64,000 bases of DNA, from assembly GCF_040779325.2 (NCBI RefSeq), contig NZ_JBFONT020000004.1, forward strand, positions 186,001 through 250,000, given 5' to 3'. Shown here piece after piece: positions 34,222 through 46,044 of this stretch (position 1 is the first letter of the stretch; every line of letters starts with the position of its first letter). The translations under genes and the position numbers were made by a program. This stretch comes from Aestuariibius violaceus (lineage in GTDB: Bacteria; Pseudomonadota; Alphaproteobacteria; Rhodobacterales; Rhodobacteraceae). Under the pieces are notes generated by a model. It saw only the letters and a list, made by a program, of their open reading frames with translations, was not told where the DNA came from and made no database searches.

Positions 34222-34845
34222 CTAGACGAGCAACCGCGTCCCCTCCGGCGTCCCGATCTCCGCGCGCAGAGCAACCTCGTCTGCTCGCTCGAACGTAATC
34301 CGGTCATCCTGAAACTGCGGCTCAAGCAGCCCGGCGACCTCCGAAGCCTTCGGATGCCGGATCTCCAGCCGCTCCAGCCGGCATTCCAGATCCGCCATCG
34401 CCGCCCCCGGAAACGGCCGCATCGGCCATTCGATCAAGGTGGGAAAGGCCCCGCCGAACGGCAGCTCCCCATCCGGGCGCACCGCGATCCGCCAGCGCAG
34501 ATCGCCCCGCGTCATCTCAAGCGGCTCGCCCATCCCCTCGGGCAAAGCGGCCAGCGTCGCATCCAGATCCTCGCACCGGCAAAGCCAGGTGGATAGCCGG
34601 GCCGGCGCCCCGCCAATCCGGTCGAACCCGAACCAGCGCGGCCTGTCGGGCGCGGACGCCTCGGGGTTTATCGCAATGATTTCAAGGAACTCGTCCGGGA
34701 AAAGCCGCATCAGCCGGTTATGCGTTCCCATCCGCGGATGCGCCCCGCCCGGCGGCACGATCAGCCCCAGCCGCGCCTCGACATGGGCCAGGCCCGCCTC
34801 CAGCGACGGGGCGGTGACGGCCAGATGGTCAAAGGTGATCTGCAT
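34222..34845 (-). CDS. VOC-family (glyoxalase-like) protein
   Basis: From the ATG at 34845 the 207-residue product starts MQITFDHLAVTAPSLEAGLA, a VOC strand with a metal-ligand His, and has HPRMGTHNRLMRLFPDEFLE with a second His and an acidic ligand. This is the glyoxalase-like domain_3 layout, in which a longer C-terminal half replaces the second VOC module. Substrate unknown. A long upstream open frame to 34995 was rejected because the domain begins at the chosen ATG. It is divergent from atpH. Confidence 0.8.
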   Translation of the reverse strand: MQITFDHLAVTAPSLEAGLAHVEARLGLIVPPGGAHPRMGTHNRLMRLFPDEFLEIIAINPEASAPDRPRWFGFDRIGGAPARLSTWLCRCEDLDATLAALPEGMGEPLEMTRGDLRWRIAVRPDGELPFGGAFPTLIEWPMRPFPGAAMADLECRLERLEIRHPKASEVAGLLEPQFQDDRITFERADEVALRAEIGTPEGTRLLV

Positions 34846-34907
34846 CGAATCCTCCCGCAAACGGCCCTGAAATGACAAAAGGTCGCGCCCTGATAGCGCG
34901 GCGGCTC

Positions 34908-34938
34908 CTCCCACGGCAATCGCCGCGCGCCGTGGGAG
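34908..34938. other. 10-bp inverted repeat upstream of the atp operon
   Basis: CTCCCACGGC at 34908-34917 and GCCGTGGGAG at 34929-34938 form a perfect stem with an 11-base loop, about 185 bases before atpH. No T-run follows on either strand, so it is not a classical terminator. It could be a leader hairpin in the atp or VOC transcript, or a protein-binding palindrome. Confidence 0.4.
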
Positions 34939-35122
34939 ACGTCCCGTATTTACAAGCCTTTCCACCCATTTCCCCACCATACACCTTTGCCCCATCGTGG
35001 CGGTTGCGGCGTCCAGAACCCTCTGTTACATCGCCCCTGATTTTCCCGGGGGACCACCTATATCCCCCGACAAAGCGCCGTGCGGACCCTCACCCGCCGG
35101 CCAGACGATCGGAAGGGTGCTC

Positions 35123-35682
35123 GTGTCGGAAACAGCGTCGATTTCAACTGGCATTGCCGGCCGTTATGCCTCCGCCATCTTCGAACTGACCCAGGAACAG
35201 AAGTCGCTCGACACGCTGGAGAAGGACGTCGATGCCCTCTCTGCGGCCGTGGACGAAAGCGATGACCTCAAGCAGCTGCTGACCTCGCCCATCTACAGCC
35301 GGGACCAGCAGGAGAAGGCGATCGGCGCCGTGGCGGAAAAGATGGGCCTCAGTGCCACGATGACCAACACGCTGCGCCTGATGGCCCAGAACCGTCGTCT
35401 GTTCGTCGTGCCCGCCCTGATCGCCCAGCTGCGCGAGAAGATCGCGAACGCCAAGGGCGAGATCACGGCGGATGTCGTCGCCGCCAAGGCGCTGACCAAG
35501 GCCCAGTCCGACAAGCTCGTCAAAGTGCTCAAAGAGCGCTTTGGCAGCGATATCAAACTGAATTCCTCCGTCGATGAAAGCCTCATCGGCGGTCTTGTCG
35601 TCAAGGTCGGCTCGAAGATGATCGACACCTCGATCCGCTCCAGGCTCGACGCGCTCCAGAACACCATGAAAGAGGCCCGCTA

Positions 35683-35683
<1 letters not shown>
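35123..35683 (+). CDS. atpH: ATP synthase F1 subunit delta
   Basis: AtpH (186 residues) links F1 to the peripheral stalk. The sequence opens [20 protein letters not shown], the conserved N-terminal helix, and ends in [20 protein letters not shown], the C-terminal signature of the OSCP/delta family. I chose GTG at 35123 with GGAAGGG just upstream; another in-frame GTG lies six bases before it. The TAA stop overlaps the ATG of atpA by one base, giving tight coupling. It heads the atpHAGDC operon. Confidence 0.96.
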
Positions 35684-37221
<1,538 letters not shown>

Positions 37222-37227
37222 TCCGCG

Positions 37228-38103
37228 ATGCCTTCCCTTAAGGATCTCAAAAACCGGATCGAGACGGTCAAGTCGACCCGCAAGATCACCAAGGCGATGC
37301 AGATGGTCGCCGCCGCCAAGCTGCGCCGCGCGCAGGAGGCGGCCGAGATGGCCCGCCCCTATGCCGAACGGTTCAATGCCGTGATGGCGGGGCTTGCCGC
37401 ATCCGTCGGCGACAGCGACAGTGCGCCCAAGCTGCTGGCGGGCACCGGGTCGGACGAGACCCACCTGCTGGTCGTCATGACGGCCGAGCGCGGGTTGTGC
37501 GGCGGGTTCAACGCCAATATCGCGAAGCTGGCCAAAGCCAAGGCCAAGGAGCTGAGAGCGGCGGGCAAGACGGTCAAGTTCCTGACCGTCGGCAAGAAGG
37601 GCCGCGATGTCCTGCGGCGCGACTGGTCCGATGCCTTCGTGGGTCATATCGACCTGACCGAGGTCAAGCGGGTCGGCTATGTCGACGCCCAGAACGTGGC
37701 GCGCGACATCCTCGCCCGCTTCGACGACGGGGAGTTCGACGTGGCGACGCTCTTCTACTCCAAGTTCGAGAACGTCGTCAGCCAGATCCCGACCGAGCAG
37801 CAGCTGATCCCCTACGAGGCGCCGGAAGAGGTGGCCGAGGACAGCTCCACGCTCTATGAGTACGAGCCGAGCGAGGAGGAGATCCTTGCCGATCTGTTGC
37901 CCCGCGGCGTCGCCACCGCGATCTTCTCCGCCTTGCTGGAGAATGGTGCGGGCGAACAGGGCGCGCGGATGTCGGCCATGGACAACGCGACCCGCAACGC
38001 GGGCGAGATGATCGACAAGCTGACCATCGAATACAACCGCTCGCGTCAGGCGGTCATCACCAACGAACTGATCGAAATCATTTCGGGCGCCGAGGCGCTC
38101 TAA
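37228..38103 (+). CDS. atpG: ATP synthase F1 subunit gamma
   Basis: AtpG (291 residues) is the central rotating shaft. It begins [20 protein letters not shown], the conserved coiled-coil start, with [15 protein letters not shown] next, the Rossmann-like [14 protein letters not shown] in the middle and, at the C-terminus, [20 protein letters not shown] followed by [14 protein letters not shown]. All expected parts are present and the length is typical for alphaproteobacteria. It lies between atpA and atpD, with an 18-base gap to atpD. Confidence 0.98.
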   Translation: MPSLKDLKNRIETVKSTRKITKAMQMVAAAKLRRAQEAAEMARPYAERFNAVMAGLAASVGDSDSAPKLLAGTGSDETHLLVVMTAERGLCGGFNANIAKLAKAKAKELRAAGKTVKFLTVGKKGRDVLRRDWSDAFVGHIDLTEVKRVGYVDAQNVARDILARFDDGEFDVATLFYSKFENVVSQIPTEQQLIPYEAPEEVAEDSSTLYEYEPSEEEILADLLPRGVATAIFSALLENGAGEQGARMSAMDNATRNAGEMIDKLTIEYNRSRQAVITNELIEIISGAEAL

Positions 38104-39546
<1,443 letters not shown>

Positions 39547-39556
39547 GGAGGGCAAG

Positions 39557-40000
39557 ATGGCCGACACGATGCAATTCGATCTGGTCAGCCCCGAACGGCG
39601 CCTCGCCTCCGTCGAGGCGAGCGAGGTGCAGATCCCGGGCAGCAATGGCGATATGACTGTCATGGCAAACCACGCCCCGGTCATCACAACGTTGCGGCCG
39701 GGTATCCTGCGGGTCGCCCACGGTGGTGAGACGGACGAGTATGTCGTCTCGGGCGGATTTGCCGAGATCACCTCCGAAGGTCTGTCCGTGCTGGCCGAGA
39801 AGGCTCTGCCGCGGCAGGAGGTGACCCAGGAAGAGTACGAGGCGATGGTTGCCGAGGCACAGGCCGCCTACGACGCCAAGAAAGAAGCCGCGCAGAAAGA
39901 GAACCTGCCGGGGCCTGTGGATGAGGCGGCCAAGCTCCTCTCCGACATGGTTGCGATCGGGGATCACATCGGCCTTTCGACCAAGCAACCCAACCTGTGA
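39557..40000 (+). CDS. atpC: ATP synthase F1 subunit epsilon
   Basis: AtpC (147 residues) has the N-terminal beta-sandwich with [20 protein letters not shown] and the conserved [14 protein letters not shown], and a C-terminal helical part ending in [15 protein letters not shown], slightly longer than in E. coli. It couples gamma to the c-ring and can inhibit hydrolysis. GAGGAGGG stands just before the ATG at 39557. It is the last gene of the operon, closed by the terminator at 40020. Confidence 0.97.
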   Translation: MADTMQFDLVSPERRLASVEASEVQIPGSNGDMTVMANHAPVITTLRPGILRVAHGGETDEYVVSGGFAEITSEGLSVLAEKALPRQEVTQEEYEAMVAEAQAAYDAKKEAAQKENLPGPVDEAAKLLSDMVAIGDHIGLSTKQPNL

Positions 40001-40019
40001 TTTAGAGATCTTGCCACGG

Positions 40020-40052
40020 AAGGCCCCGCATTTGTGGGGCCTTTTGCTTTTT
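40020..40052 (+). terminator. intrinsic terminator of the atp operon
   Basis: AAGGCCCC and GGGGCCTT pair, with two more possible pairs around the ATTT tetraloop, and TTGCTTTTTG follows. It starts twenty bases after the atpC stop and is a clear Rho-independent terminator. Confidence 0.9.
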
Positions 40053-40104
40053 GACTTTGCTCTTTCTTTCCGGATGTTAGGCTGTTCAGCCGGGAGGGTA
40101 AGTC

Positions 40105-40452
40105 ATGAAGCAGTTGTTTTCGCCTGTGATCGGGGTTGATCAGGGCGAGGTTGTTCTATTCTCGGATTTTGCAAATGGCGGTGAGATGTGGGCCGGCGAG
40201 GGCCCGCGCTCGGTGCAGAGCGAAGTGGCATTTTCTCAACCTTTTCGAGAGCCCCCGGTCGTTCAGGCAAATCTCAGCATGTGGGACATCGCCGGCGGGA
40301 AAAACGCGCGGATCGATCTTTCAGCCGTGAACGTCACACGGGACGGTTTCACGCTGCTTCTGAAGACGTGGGAAGACACCAAAATCGCGCGCGTCCGGGC
40401 CGGCTGGATCGCGATAGGGTCGCTCTTCGATGAAGACGGCTGGGACGTCTGA
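40105..40452 (+). CDS. H-type lectin domain protein
   Basis: This 115-residue protein reads as one H-type lectin domain: HxF-like opening SDFANGGEMWAGEG, the strand pair SEVAFSQPFREPPVVQANLS, then RIDLSAVNVTRDGFTLLLKT and the terminal RVRAGWIAIG, with tryptophans at the expected core positions. Such domains bind N-acetylgalactosamine in snail agglutinin and are found as single small cytoplasmic or phage-tail proteins in bacteria. No signal peptide is present. It lies just after the atp operon terminator and converges on prs with a ten-base gap. The ligand is unknown. Confidence 0.85.
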   Translation: MKQLFSPVIGVDQGEVVLFSDFANGGEMWAGEGPRSVQSEVAFSQPFREPPVVQANLSMWDIAGGKNARIDLSAVNVTRDGFTLLLKTWEDTKIARVRAGWIAIGSLFDEDGWDV

Positions 40453-40462
40453 CCGCACCGTC

Positions 40463-41479
40463 TCAGGCAGCGGTATAGAACCCTTCGTAGATCGGCTCGA
40501 GCGTGTTCGTCTCAAAGAGGGAAGACACGCTGGTGCCGTTCCAGATATTCAGGATGGCCTGGGCGAACATCGGCGCGGTCGGCACAATCCGGATATTCGG
40601 GGCCGCCTTGGTCGCCGCTGAAGCCTCGATCGAATCGGTGATGACCAGCGACTTCATGACCGATTTCGTAATCCGCTCGACCGCCGGGCCGGAGAGGACC
40701 CCATGGGTGATGTAGGAATGGACCTCGGTCGCGCCGTTCTCGACCAGCACCTCGGCTGCCTTGCAAAGCGTCCCGGCCGTGTCGCAGATGTCGTCGACGA
40801 TGATGCACCGCTTGCCTGCCACATCGCCGATCACCGTCATCTCGGCCACTTCGCCTGCCTTTTCCCGCCGCTTGTCGACGATCGACAGCGGCGCCTTGAT
40901 CCGCTGGGCCAGCTCCCGCGCGCGGGCCACGCCGCCCACATCGGGCGAGACGACCATCACGTCGTCCATCTTCTGGAAATGATGCAGGATATCGAGCGCA
41001 AAGATCGGCGAGGCATAAAGATTGTCGACCGGCAGGTCGAAGAAGCCCTGGATCTGGGCGGCGTGCAGATCCATCGTCAGCACCCGTTCTATCCCCGCCT
41101 CGGCGATCATGTTGGCCACCAGCTTGGCCGTGATCGGCGTGCGGGCCTTGGTGCGGCGGTCCTGCCGCGCATAGCCGAAATAGGGAATCACGGCCGTGAT
41201 CCGCGCCGCCGACGACCGGCGCAGCGCATCCGACATGATCAGCAGTTCCATCAGGTTGTCGTTGGCCGGGTTCGAGGTCGACTGGATGATGAACATATCC
41301 TCGCCGCGCACATTCTCGAACACTTCGACGAAGATCTCCATATCGTTGAAGCGTTCGACGCGGGCATCGACAAGACCGACGGTAATCCCGCGATGCATCG
41401 ACATCCGCCGCGCCACCGCCTGCGCCAGCGGCCTGTTCGCGTTCCCGGAAATAAGTTTGGGCTCCTGAACATTTGCCAT
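40463..41479 (-). CDS. prs: ribose-phosphate pyrophosphokinase
   Basis: Prs (338 residues) makes PRPP from ribose 5-phosphate and ATP for nucleotide, His and Trp synthesis. Visible are [20 protein letters not shown] (the ATP-binding flexible segment), the metal-binding [18 protein letters not shown], and the PRPP-loop [14 protein letters not shown]. The length is slightly above the usual 310-320 because of a short N-terminal extension. It is a single gene, divergent from the isomerase gene by 100 bases. Confidence 0.98.
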   Translation of the reverse strand: MANVQEPKLISGNANRPLAQAVARRMSMHRGITVGLVDARVERFNDMEIFVEVFENVRGEDMFIIQSTSNPANDNLMELLIMSDALRRSSAARITAVIPYFGYARQDRRTKARTPITAKLVANMIAEAGIERVLTMDLHAAQIQGFFDLPVDNLYASPIFALDILHHFQKMDDVMVVSPDVGGVARARELAQRIKAPLSIVDKRREKAGEVAEMTVIGDVAGKRCIIVDDICDTAGTLCKAAEVLVENGATEVHSYITHGVLSGPAVERITKSVMKSLVITDSIEASAATKAAPNIRIVPTAPMFAQAILNIWNGTSVSSLFETNTLEPIYEGFYTAA

Positions 41480-41579
41480 CGTAATCTCCCCGGGGCCGCA
41501 ACGATCTTTCGTGACGGATTCGTGACGTTGACACGGCTTAGCACGGGGTTAGCGTGGCGCAAGAAAAAGGGGGGAAACA

Positions 41580-42179
41580 ATGGCGCATATCGATTACTTC
41601 TTCGCGACAATTTCGCCGTTCACCTATCTGGCGGGCACCCGGCTGGAAGAGATTGCGGGGCGCCACGGGGCGACGATCACCTACAAACCGCTTGATATCA
41701 TTGCCTTGTTCGGGCGGACGGGCGGCGTGCCCCCGAAGGACCGGCACGAAAACCGCAAGGCCTATCGCCTGCAGGAGCTGCGGCGGGGTGGCACGAAGGC
41801 GGGTCTCAAGCTCAACCTGCAGCCCGCGCACTGGCCCACGAATCCCGCGCCGTCCTCCTACGCCATCATCGCCGCGCAGAAAGAGGGCGGCGGCGATCTG
41901 GGCACGCTGGTCCACGGCATCTGCCGCGCCTGCTGGGCCGAGGAAAAGGACATCGCGCAAGACGACGTCATCAAGGCCTGCCTCGAGGCCGCCGGTTTCG
42001 ATCCGGGGCTCGCCGACAGCGGCCTCCTGTCCGGGGCCGAGACCTACGCCGCGAACCTGGAAGAGGCCGTGTCCCGCGGGGCGTTCGGCGCCCCCTTCTA
42101 CATCACCGACGGGGACGAGCGGTTCTGGGGTCAGGACCGGCTCGACGACCTCGATGCGCATCTGGCGGGCCGTCTCTAA
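41580..42179 (+). CDS. 2-hydroxychromene-2-carboxylate isomerase family protein
   Basis: The 199-residue protein has the DsbA-like thioredoxin fold of HCCA isomerases, starting MAHIDYFFATISPFTYLAGT, where the catalytic nucleophile would normally be a Ser in the FxxSPFxYL motif (present as ISPFTYL), and ending with GAFGAPFYITDGDERFWGQD and RLDDLDAHLAG. HCCA isomerases are glutathione-dependent enzymes of naphthalene breakdown, but most homologues are of unknown substrate. GGGGG precedes the ATG at 41580. The hydrolase gene follows three bases later. Confidence 0.88.
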   Translation: MAHIDYFFATISPFTYLAGTRLEEIAGRHGATITYKPLDIIALFGRTGGVPPKDRHENRKAYRLQELRRGGTKAGLKLNLQPAHWPTNPAPSSYAIIAAQKEGGGDLGTLVHGICRACWAEEKDIAQDDVIKACLEAAGFDPGLADSGLLSGAETYAANLEEAVSRGAFGAPFYITDGDERFWGQDRLDDLDAHLAGRL

Positions 42180-42182
42180 GGG

Positions 42183-42923
42183 GTGCGGCGCGCATTCATC
42201 CATTGCTCGCTCGCCCATAACGGGGTCTGGGCGCCGCTGCTGAAGGCCCTGGGCGAGGATGATCCGATCCTGATCGAGCTGCCGGGCCACGGCCAGGCGC
42301 CGGATTGGGACGCGGCACAGGACTATCAGGATCAGGCGCTGGATGCGGCGCTGTCAGCCTTGCCGGAACAGCCCGTGGCGCTGGTCGGCCACTCGTTCGG
42401 CGGCACCGTCGCCCTGCGCCTCGCGGTCGAAGCGCCCCGGCGCGTCGCCCATCTGACCCTGATAGAACCGGTCTTCTTCGCCGCCGCGCGGGAGGCTGGC
42501 GATCCTGCCTATAACGTGCATGCGTTGGCCTTTCAGCCGTTCCTCGCCGCGATGGCCAATGGCGACAGGGAAAGCGCAGCGCGCATCTTCACCGAGCTAT
42601 GGGGCGCCGGGATGCCCTGGGGGCGGATCCCCCAGGCACAGCGGCAATACCTTGTCGACCGCATTCACCTGATCCCCGCAGGCGCCCCCGCGATTGAGGA
42701 GGATCGGGCGGACCTGCTCCGGCCGGGGCGGTTGGAGGCGCTCAAAATGCCGGTGCATCTGATCGAAGGCGCAGCGTCGCCTCAGGTTGTCGGCGCGATC
42801 CAGGGGGAACTGTCCCGCCGGATCCAAGGGGCAAGTCGGGATATCGTCGACGGTGCCGGGCATATGCTTCCGATCACCCATCCGGGTGTGGTCGCCGACC
42901 TCCTGCAACCAAAGCCGCGCTAA
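42183..42923 (+). CDS. alpha/beta-fold hydrolase
   Basis: Starting at GTG 42183, the 246-residue enzyme has the oxyanion-hole segment FIHCSLAHNGVWAPLL, the nucleophile elbow VGHSFGGTVA, a late acid in LIEGAASPQV (weak) and the His in VDGAGHMLPI. It follows the isomerase gene by three bases, so both are likely in one transcript and may act on related aromatic substrates, but that is inference. The stop overlaps the convergent threonine aldolase gene by four bases. Confidence 0.83.
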   Translation: MRRAFIHCSLAHNGVWAPLLKALGEDDPILIELPGHGQAPDWDAAQDYQDQALDAALSALPEQPVALVGHSFGGTVALRLAVEAPRRVAHLTLIEPVFFAAAREAGDPAYNVHALAFQPFLAAMANGDRESAARIFTELWGAGMPWGRIPQAQRQYLVDRIHLIPAGAPAIEEDRADLLRPGRLEALKMPVHLIEGAASPQVVGAIQGELSRRIQGASRDIVDGAGHMLPITHPGVVADLLQPKPR

Positions 42924-43978
42924 ACGGTCTCGGGCGCGAGCAGGGCCAGGAGGGCGTCCGTATCGCTCTCTGCTGCCGACCAGTCGGCGACGAAGCGGGC
43001 CGTCAGCGGCTCATCCGGATCGGGACCGTCGAGATCGCCCTCCCAGAGGTAGTATTCAACGCCAGCCTCATGCAGACGGCGATGCAGGCGCCGGGGGAGA
43101 TCGGCGAAGAAGAGGTTCGCCTGCACCTCGTGATGGAGCCGAATGTCGGGAACCGCCGAGAGCCCCTCCGACAGACGCTTCGCGGCTGCATTCGCCCTGC
43201 GCGCAAGGTCGAGCCAGAGATCGCCGGTCAGATAGGCTTCCATCTGGGCCGAGAGGTAACGATGCTTTGAGATCAGCTGCGCCCCACGCTTGCGCCGCAG
43301 TTCGAACTCCCAGGCGTGGGAGGGGTCGAAGAAGACCACCGCCTCGACGCCCATCAGGCCGTTCTTGGTCCCGCCGAAGCTGACCGCATCGATGCCCGCC
43401 TTCCACGTCATCTCGGCCGGGCTGCAGCCAAGATGGACAAGCGCATTGGCGAAGCGGGCCCCGTCCATATGGGTTTTCAGCCCGAAGGAGCGGGCGATGT
43501 CGGTGATCGCGCGGATCTCATCAAGGCTGTGGACCGCGCCCTTCTCGGTCGCCTGGGTGATCGAGATGGGGCCGCGCTGCGGGCCGTGGACGCCCCGGCC
43601 TTCCTCGGCCGCGATGGCAGAGCGAAGCGCCCCGGGGTCCATCTTGCCCGCCGCCCCGTCGATCAGGGTCAGCTTCGTCCCGCCGGTGTAGAATTCGGGC
43701 GCGTTGCACTCGTCTTCCTGTATGTGGCTGGTCTTGTGGCAGAAAATCGTCTCCCACGGCTGCGATAGACAGGCCAGGATCAGCGAATTGGCCGCCGTCC
43801 CAAGGGGAACGAGATAGACAGCCGCCTCCGGCGCCTCGAATATGTCGCGCAGCGTCTGCGTCACTCGGACCATCCCCGGATCGGCACCGTAGGGCATCGC
43901 GTAGCCTTCGTTGGCCTTCACCAGCGCCTCCATCACCTTGGGATGGACGGGGCCTGTGTTGTCGGAAGCGAAATGCAT
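42920..43978 (-). CDS. ltaE: low-specificity L-threonine aldolase family enzyme
   Basis: The 352-residue PLP enzyme of the beta-eliminating lyase/threonine aldolase fold starts MHFASDNTGPVHPKVMEALV and has TQATEKGAVHSLDEI, MDGARFANALVHLGCSP and the PLP-binding Lys in SFGGTKNGLMG. It splits L-threonine or related beta-hydroxy amino acids to glycine and aldehyde. ATG 43978 overlaps the stop of the YcgN-like gene by one base (TGATG), so it is the third gene of the ribF operon. Confidence 0.9.
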   Translation of the reverse strand: MHFASDNTGPVHPKVMEALVKANEGYAMPYGADPGMVRVTQTLRDIFEAPEAAVYLVPLGTAANSLILACLSQPWETIFCHKTSHIQEDECNAPEFYTGGTKLTLIDGAAGKMDPGALRSAIAAEEGRGVHGPQRGPISITQATEKGAVHSLDEIRAITDIARSFGLKTHMDGARFANALVHLGCSPAEMTWKAGIDAVSFGGTKNGLMGVEAVVFFDPSHAWEFELRRKRGAQLISKHRYLSAQMEAYLTGDLWLDLARRANAAAKRLSEGLSAVPDIRLHHEVQANLFFADLPRRLHRRLHEAGVEYYLWEGDLDGPDPDEPLTARFVADWSAAESDTDALLALLAPETV

Positions 43979-44463
43979 CAGACGGGCTCCTCTATGATGT
44001 GATCGTCCCAATCATCTTCGTTCGGCACGTCTTCTTCCGAGATCGTCCTGTCGCGGACAGAGACGCCCGCCCGCGCCACCGACGCTTCATCGCCCGAGAT
44101 CAGCGGGTGCCAGTCGTAAAGGTCCCGACCCTCCCAGATCAGACGGTAGGCGCAGGTCTGGGGCAGCCAGTACATGTGCGTCGTGATCGTCTTGGGGGAA
44201 AGCTGAATGCATTCAGGGACATAATCGTGCCGCGTCTCGTAATGACGGCAGCGGCAGGTCGTGTCGTCGAAAAGGCGGCAGGCGACGCGGGTCAGTTCCA
44301 CCTGACCGGTCTCTTCGTCCTCCAGCTTGTTGAGACAGCATTTGCCGCAGCCATCGCACAGGGCCTCCCATTCCGCGGACGTCATCTCGTCCATCGGGAT
44401 GCGGTCCCAGTAGCGGTCGCGCAGGCCGGTGCGGGTGGGCGAGGGGGCGGCGCTGTCAGGCAT
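43978..44463 (-). CDS. YcgN-family cysteine cluster protein
   Basis: This 161-residue protein has the conserved Cys cluster CDGCGKCCLNKL, then TRVACRLFD and TCRCRHYETRH, with later PECIQLSP and QTCAYRL. These match the CxxCGxCC-type cysteine clusters (UPF0260/YcgN), which probably bind a metal or an iron-sulfur cluster. Function is unknown. It overlaps ribF by eight bases and the aldolase gene by one base. Confidence 0.9.
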   Translation of the reverse strand: MPDSAAPSPTRTGLRDRYWDRIPMDEMTSAEWEALCDGCGKCCLNKLEDEETGQVELTRVACRLFDDTTCRCRHYETRHDYVPECIQLSPKTITTHMYWLPQTCAYRLIWEGRDLYDWHPLISGDEASVARAGVSVRDRTISEEDVPNEDDWDDHIIEEPV

Positions 44464-45394
44464 CCTGCAGAACCTCGCGGGCGCGGATGCAGTCGGCCTC
44501 CATCTGGTGGATCAGGCCGTCGAGGCTGTCGAATTTCTCTTCCGGACGAAGGAATTCGACGAGGGCGACGGAGATTTCGGCATCGTAAAGATCACCTTTG
44601 AAATCAAGGATGTAGGTTTCACAATTCGGGGTGTTCTCGCCGAACATCGGGCGAATGCCGATCGACGTGGCACCGGAATAGCTGCCCTTATGCGGCCCCG
44701 TCAGAACGTCGACCATCGTCGCGTAGACGCCGAAGGCAGGCAAGTGCAGGTCGTCCATCGCCAGGTTCGCGGTGGGATAGCCCAGGTCGCGGCCGCGCTT
44801 TTCGCCATGGATGACGATGCCTTCGATCCGGTGCCAGTGGCCGAGCATCGCCGCCGCATCGTCCGGGCGCCCTTCGGAAAGGGCCTGGCGGATATTGGTG
44901 GACGAGACCTCGCCGACCGGGGTGCCGACCATCTCGGCGATGGAGACCTCGAATCCATGAGTTTTCCCGAAGGATATCAGCGTGTCGGCATCCCCCTGCC
45001 GCCCCTTCCCGAAGCGGAAATCCGCGCCGACGACGACATGAGAGAGGCCGAGGGCGTCATGGATGATCTGTCCGGCGAACTGCTCGGCCGTCAGGGCGGC
45101 CAGGGTTTCGTTGAAGGGAACCTCGTAAAGGATGTCGACGCCGAGCTTTTCCAGTCGATGGGCCTTGGCGCGGGCGTCCATCAGGCGGAAAGGTTTGATA
45201 TCAGGGGCAAAAAACCTGCGGGGATGGGGTTCGAACGTCATGATGCCAAGCGGCGCGTTCTGCGCCTTGGCAGCCTTGCGGGCAAGGTCGATCACCGCCT
45301 GATGGCCCAGATGGACGCCGTCGAAATTGCCGATGGCGGCGGCAGCGCCACGATCTTCCGGCGTGATCTTGGTGATGTCGCGCACGATCCGCAT
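44456..45394 (-). CDS. ribF: bifunctional riboflavin kinase/FAD synthetase
   Basis: RibF (312 residues) turns riboflavin into FMN and then FAD. The N-terminal nucleotidyltransferase domain has AAIGNFDGVHLGHQAVID and VVGADFRFGKGRQGD with EVSSTNIRQAL (the SSTxIR motif). The C-terminal kinase domain has KRGRDLGYPTANLAM and ENTPNCETYILDF. Length is standard. The ATG at 45394 lies about 58 bases from a perfect TTAA-N7-TTAA site. The stop overlaps the YcgN-like gene. Confidence 0.97.
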   Translation of the reverse strand: MRIVRDITKITPEDRGAAAAIGNFDGVHLGHQAVIDLARKAAKAQNAPLGIMTFEPHPRRFFAPDIKPFRLMDARAKAHRLEKLGVDILYEVPFNETLAALTAEQFAGQIIHDALGLSHVVVGADFRFGKGRQGDADTLISFGKTHGFEVSIAEMVGTPVGEVSSTNIRQALSEGRPDDAAAMLGHWHRIEGIVIHGEKRGRDLGYPTANLAMDDLHLPAFGVYATMVDVLTGPHKGSYSGATSIGIRPMFGENTPNCETYILDFKGDLYDAEISVALVEFLRPEEKFDSLDGLIHQMEADCIRAREVLQDA

Positions 45395-45451
45395 GAATGT
45401 GGCGTAGCGCCCCGGGCGACGAGCCGCAAGGGGAGCAGACCAGGCAAAGAG

Positions 45452-45467
45452 TTAACGATTGATTAAC
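45452..45467 (-). promoter_or_regulatory. candidate CtrA-binding box
   Basis: TTAA at 45452-45455 and TTAA at 45463-45466, with a seven-base spacer (CGATTGA), followed by C, match the CtrA full-site consensus TTAA-N7-TTAAC exactly. It lies about 58 bases upstream of the ribF start. CtrA is the master cell-cycle/motility regulator of alphaproteobacteria; a binding role here is inferred from the motif only. Confidence 0.5.
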
Positions 45468-45506
45468 CGCGGAAAGCCGTTTCGGATCAGAGGCTTGGCC
45501 CCGAGT

Positions 45507-45950
45507 TCAGTCGAACTTGCGCGACGGCGCCAGCACCGTCGCCTCGCCCGCCAGCACCTTCTTCCCGTCTACCAGACAGCGGGTATCCATCGTCACGCGG
45601 CGCTTGGAATGGTCGATGGCGGTGACCTCGACCTCGGCCGTCACCATGTCGCCCGGACGGACAGGGGCGAGGAACTTGAGGGACTGCCCCAGATAGACCG
45701 TCCCATGGCCGGGAAGCTGTTCGCCGATCACGGCAGAGACCAGACCGGCCGTCAGCATCCCGTGGGCGATCCGGCCCGAAAAGATCGTGTCGCGGGCGTA
45801 GTCGTCGTCCAGATGGACCGGATTGCAGTCGGTCGAGACCTCGGCGAAGAGCTCGATATCGCGATCCGTCACCACCTTGCGCAGATGGCGGGTCATCCCG
45901 ATTTCGAGGTCTTCGATGCAAATCGTACCGCGGGGCATGTTGTCGAGCAT
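45507..45950 (-). CDS. MaoC-like (R)-specific enoyl-CoA hydratase family protein
   Basis: This 147-residue hot-dog-fold protein contains the hydratase-2 motif in AEVSTDCNPVHLDDDYARDT followed by FSGRIAHGMLTAGL, with the catalytic Asp and His in place (D in STDCNPVH and H in NPVHLD). It hydrates trans-2-enoyl-CoA, perhaps in PHA or beta-oxidation side reactions. GGAG eight bases before the ATG at 45950 supports that start over the ATG four codons inside. It lies upstream of ribF but 112 bases away. Confidence 0.9.
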   Translation of the reverse strand: MLDNMPRGTICIEDLEIGMTRHLRKVVTDRDIELFAEVSTDCNPVHLDDDYARDTIFSGRIAHGMLTAGLVSAVIGEQLPGHGTVYLGQSLKFLAPVRPGDMVTAEVEVTAIDHSKRRVTMDTRCLVDGKKVLAGEATVLAPSRKFD

Positions 45951-46044
45951 CTTCCAGCTCCATGAGGTAACATCATTGACCCGAAAAGGTCAAAACTTGA
46001 AACTTAATTACTTTGCTGGTGCAGAAAGTCCAGCGAAAAGAAGG

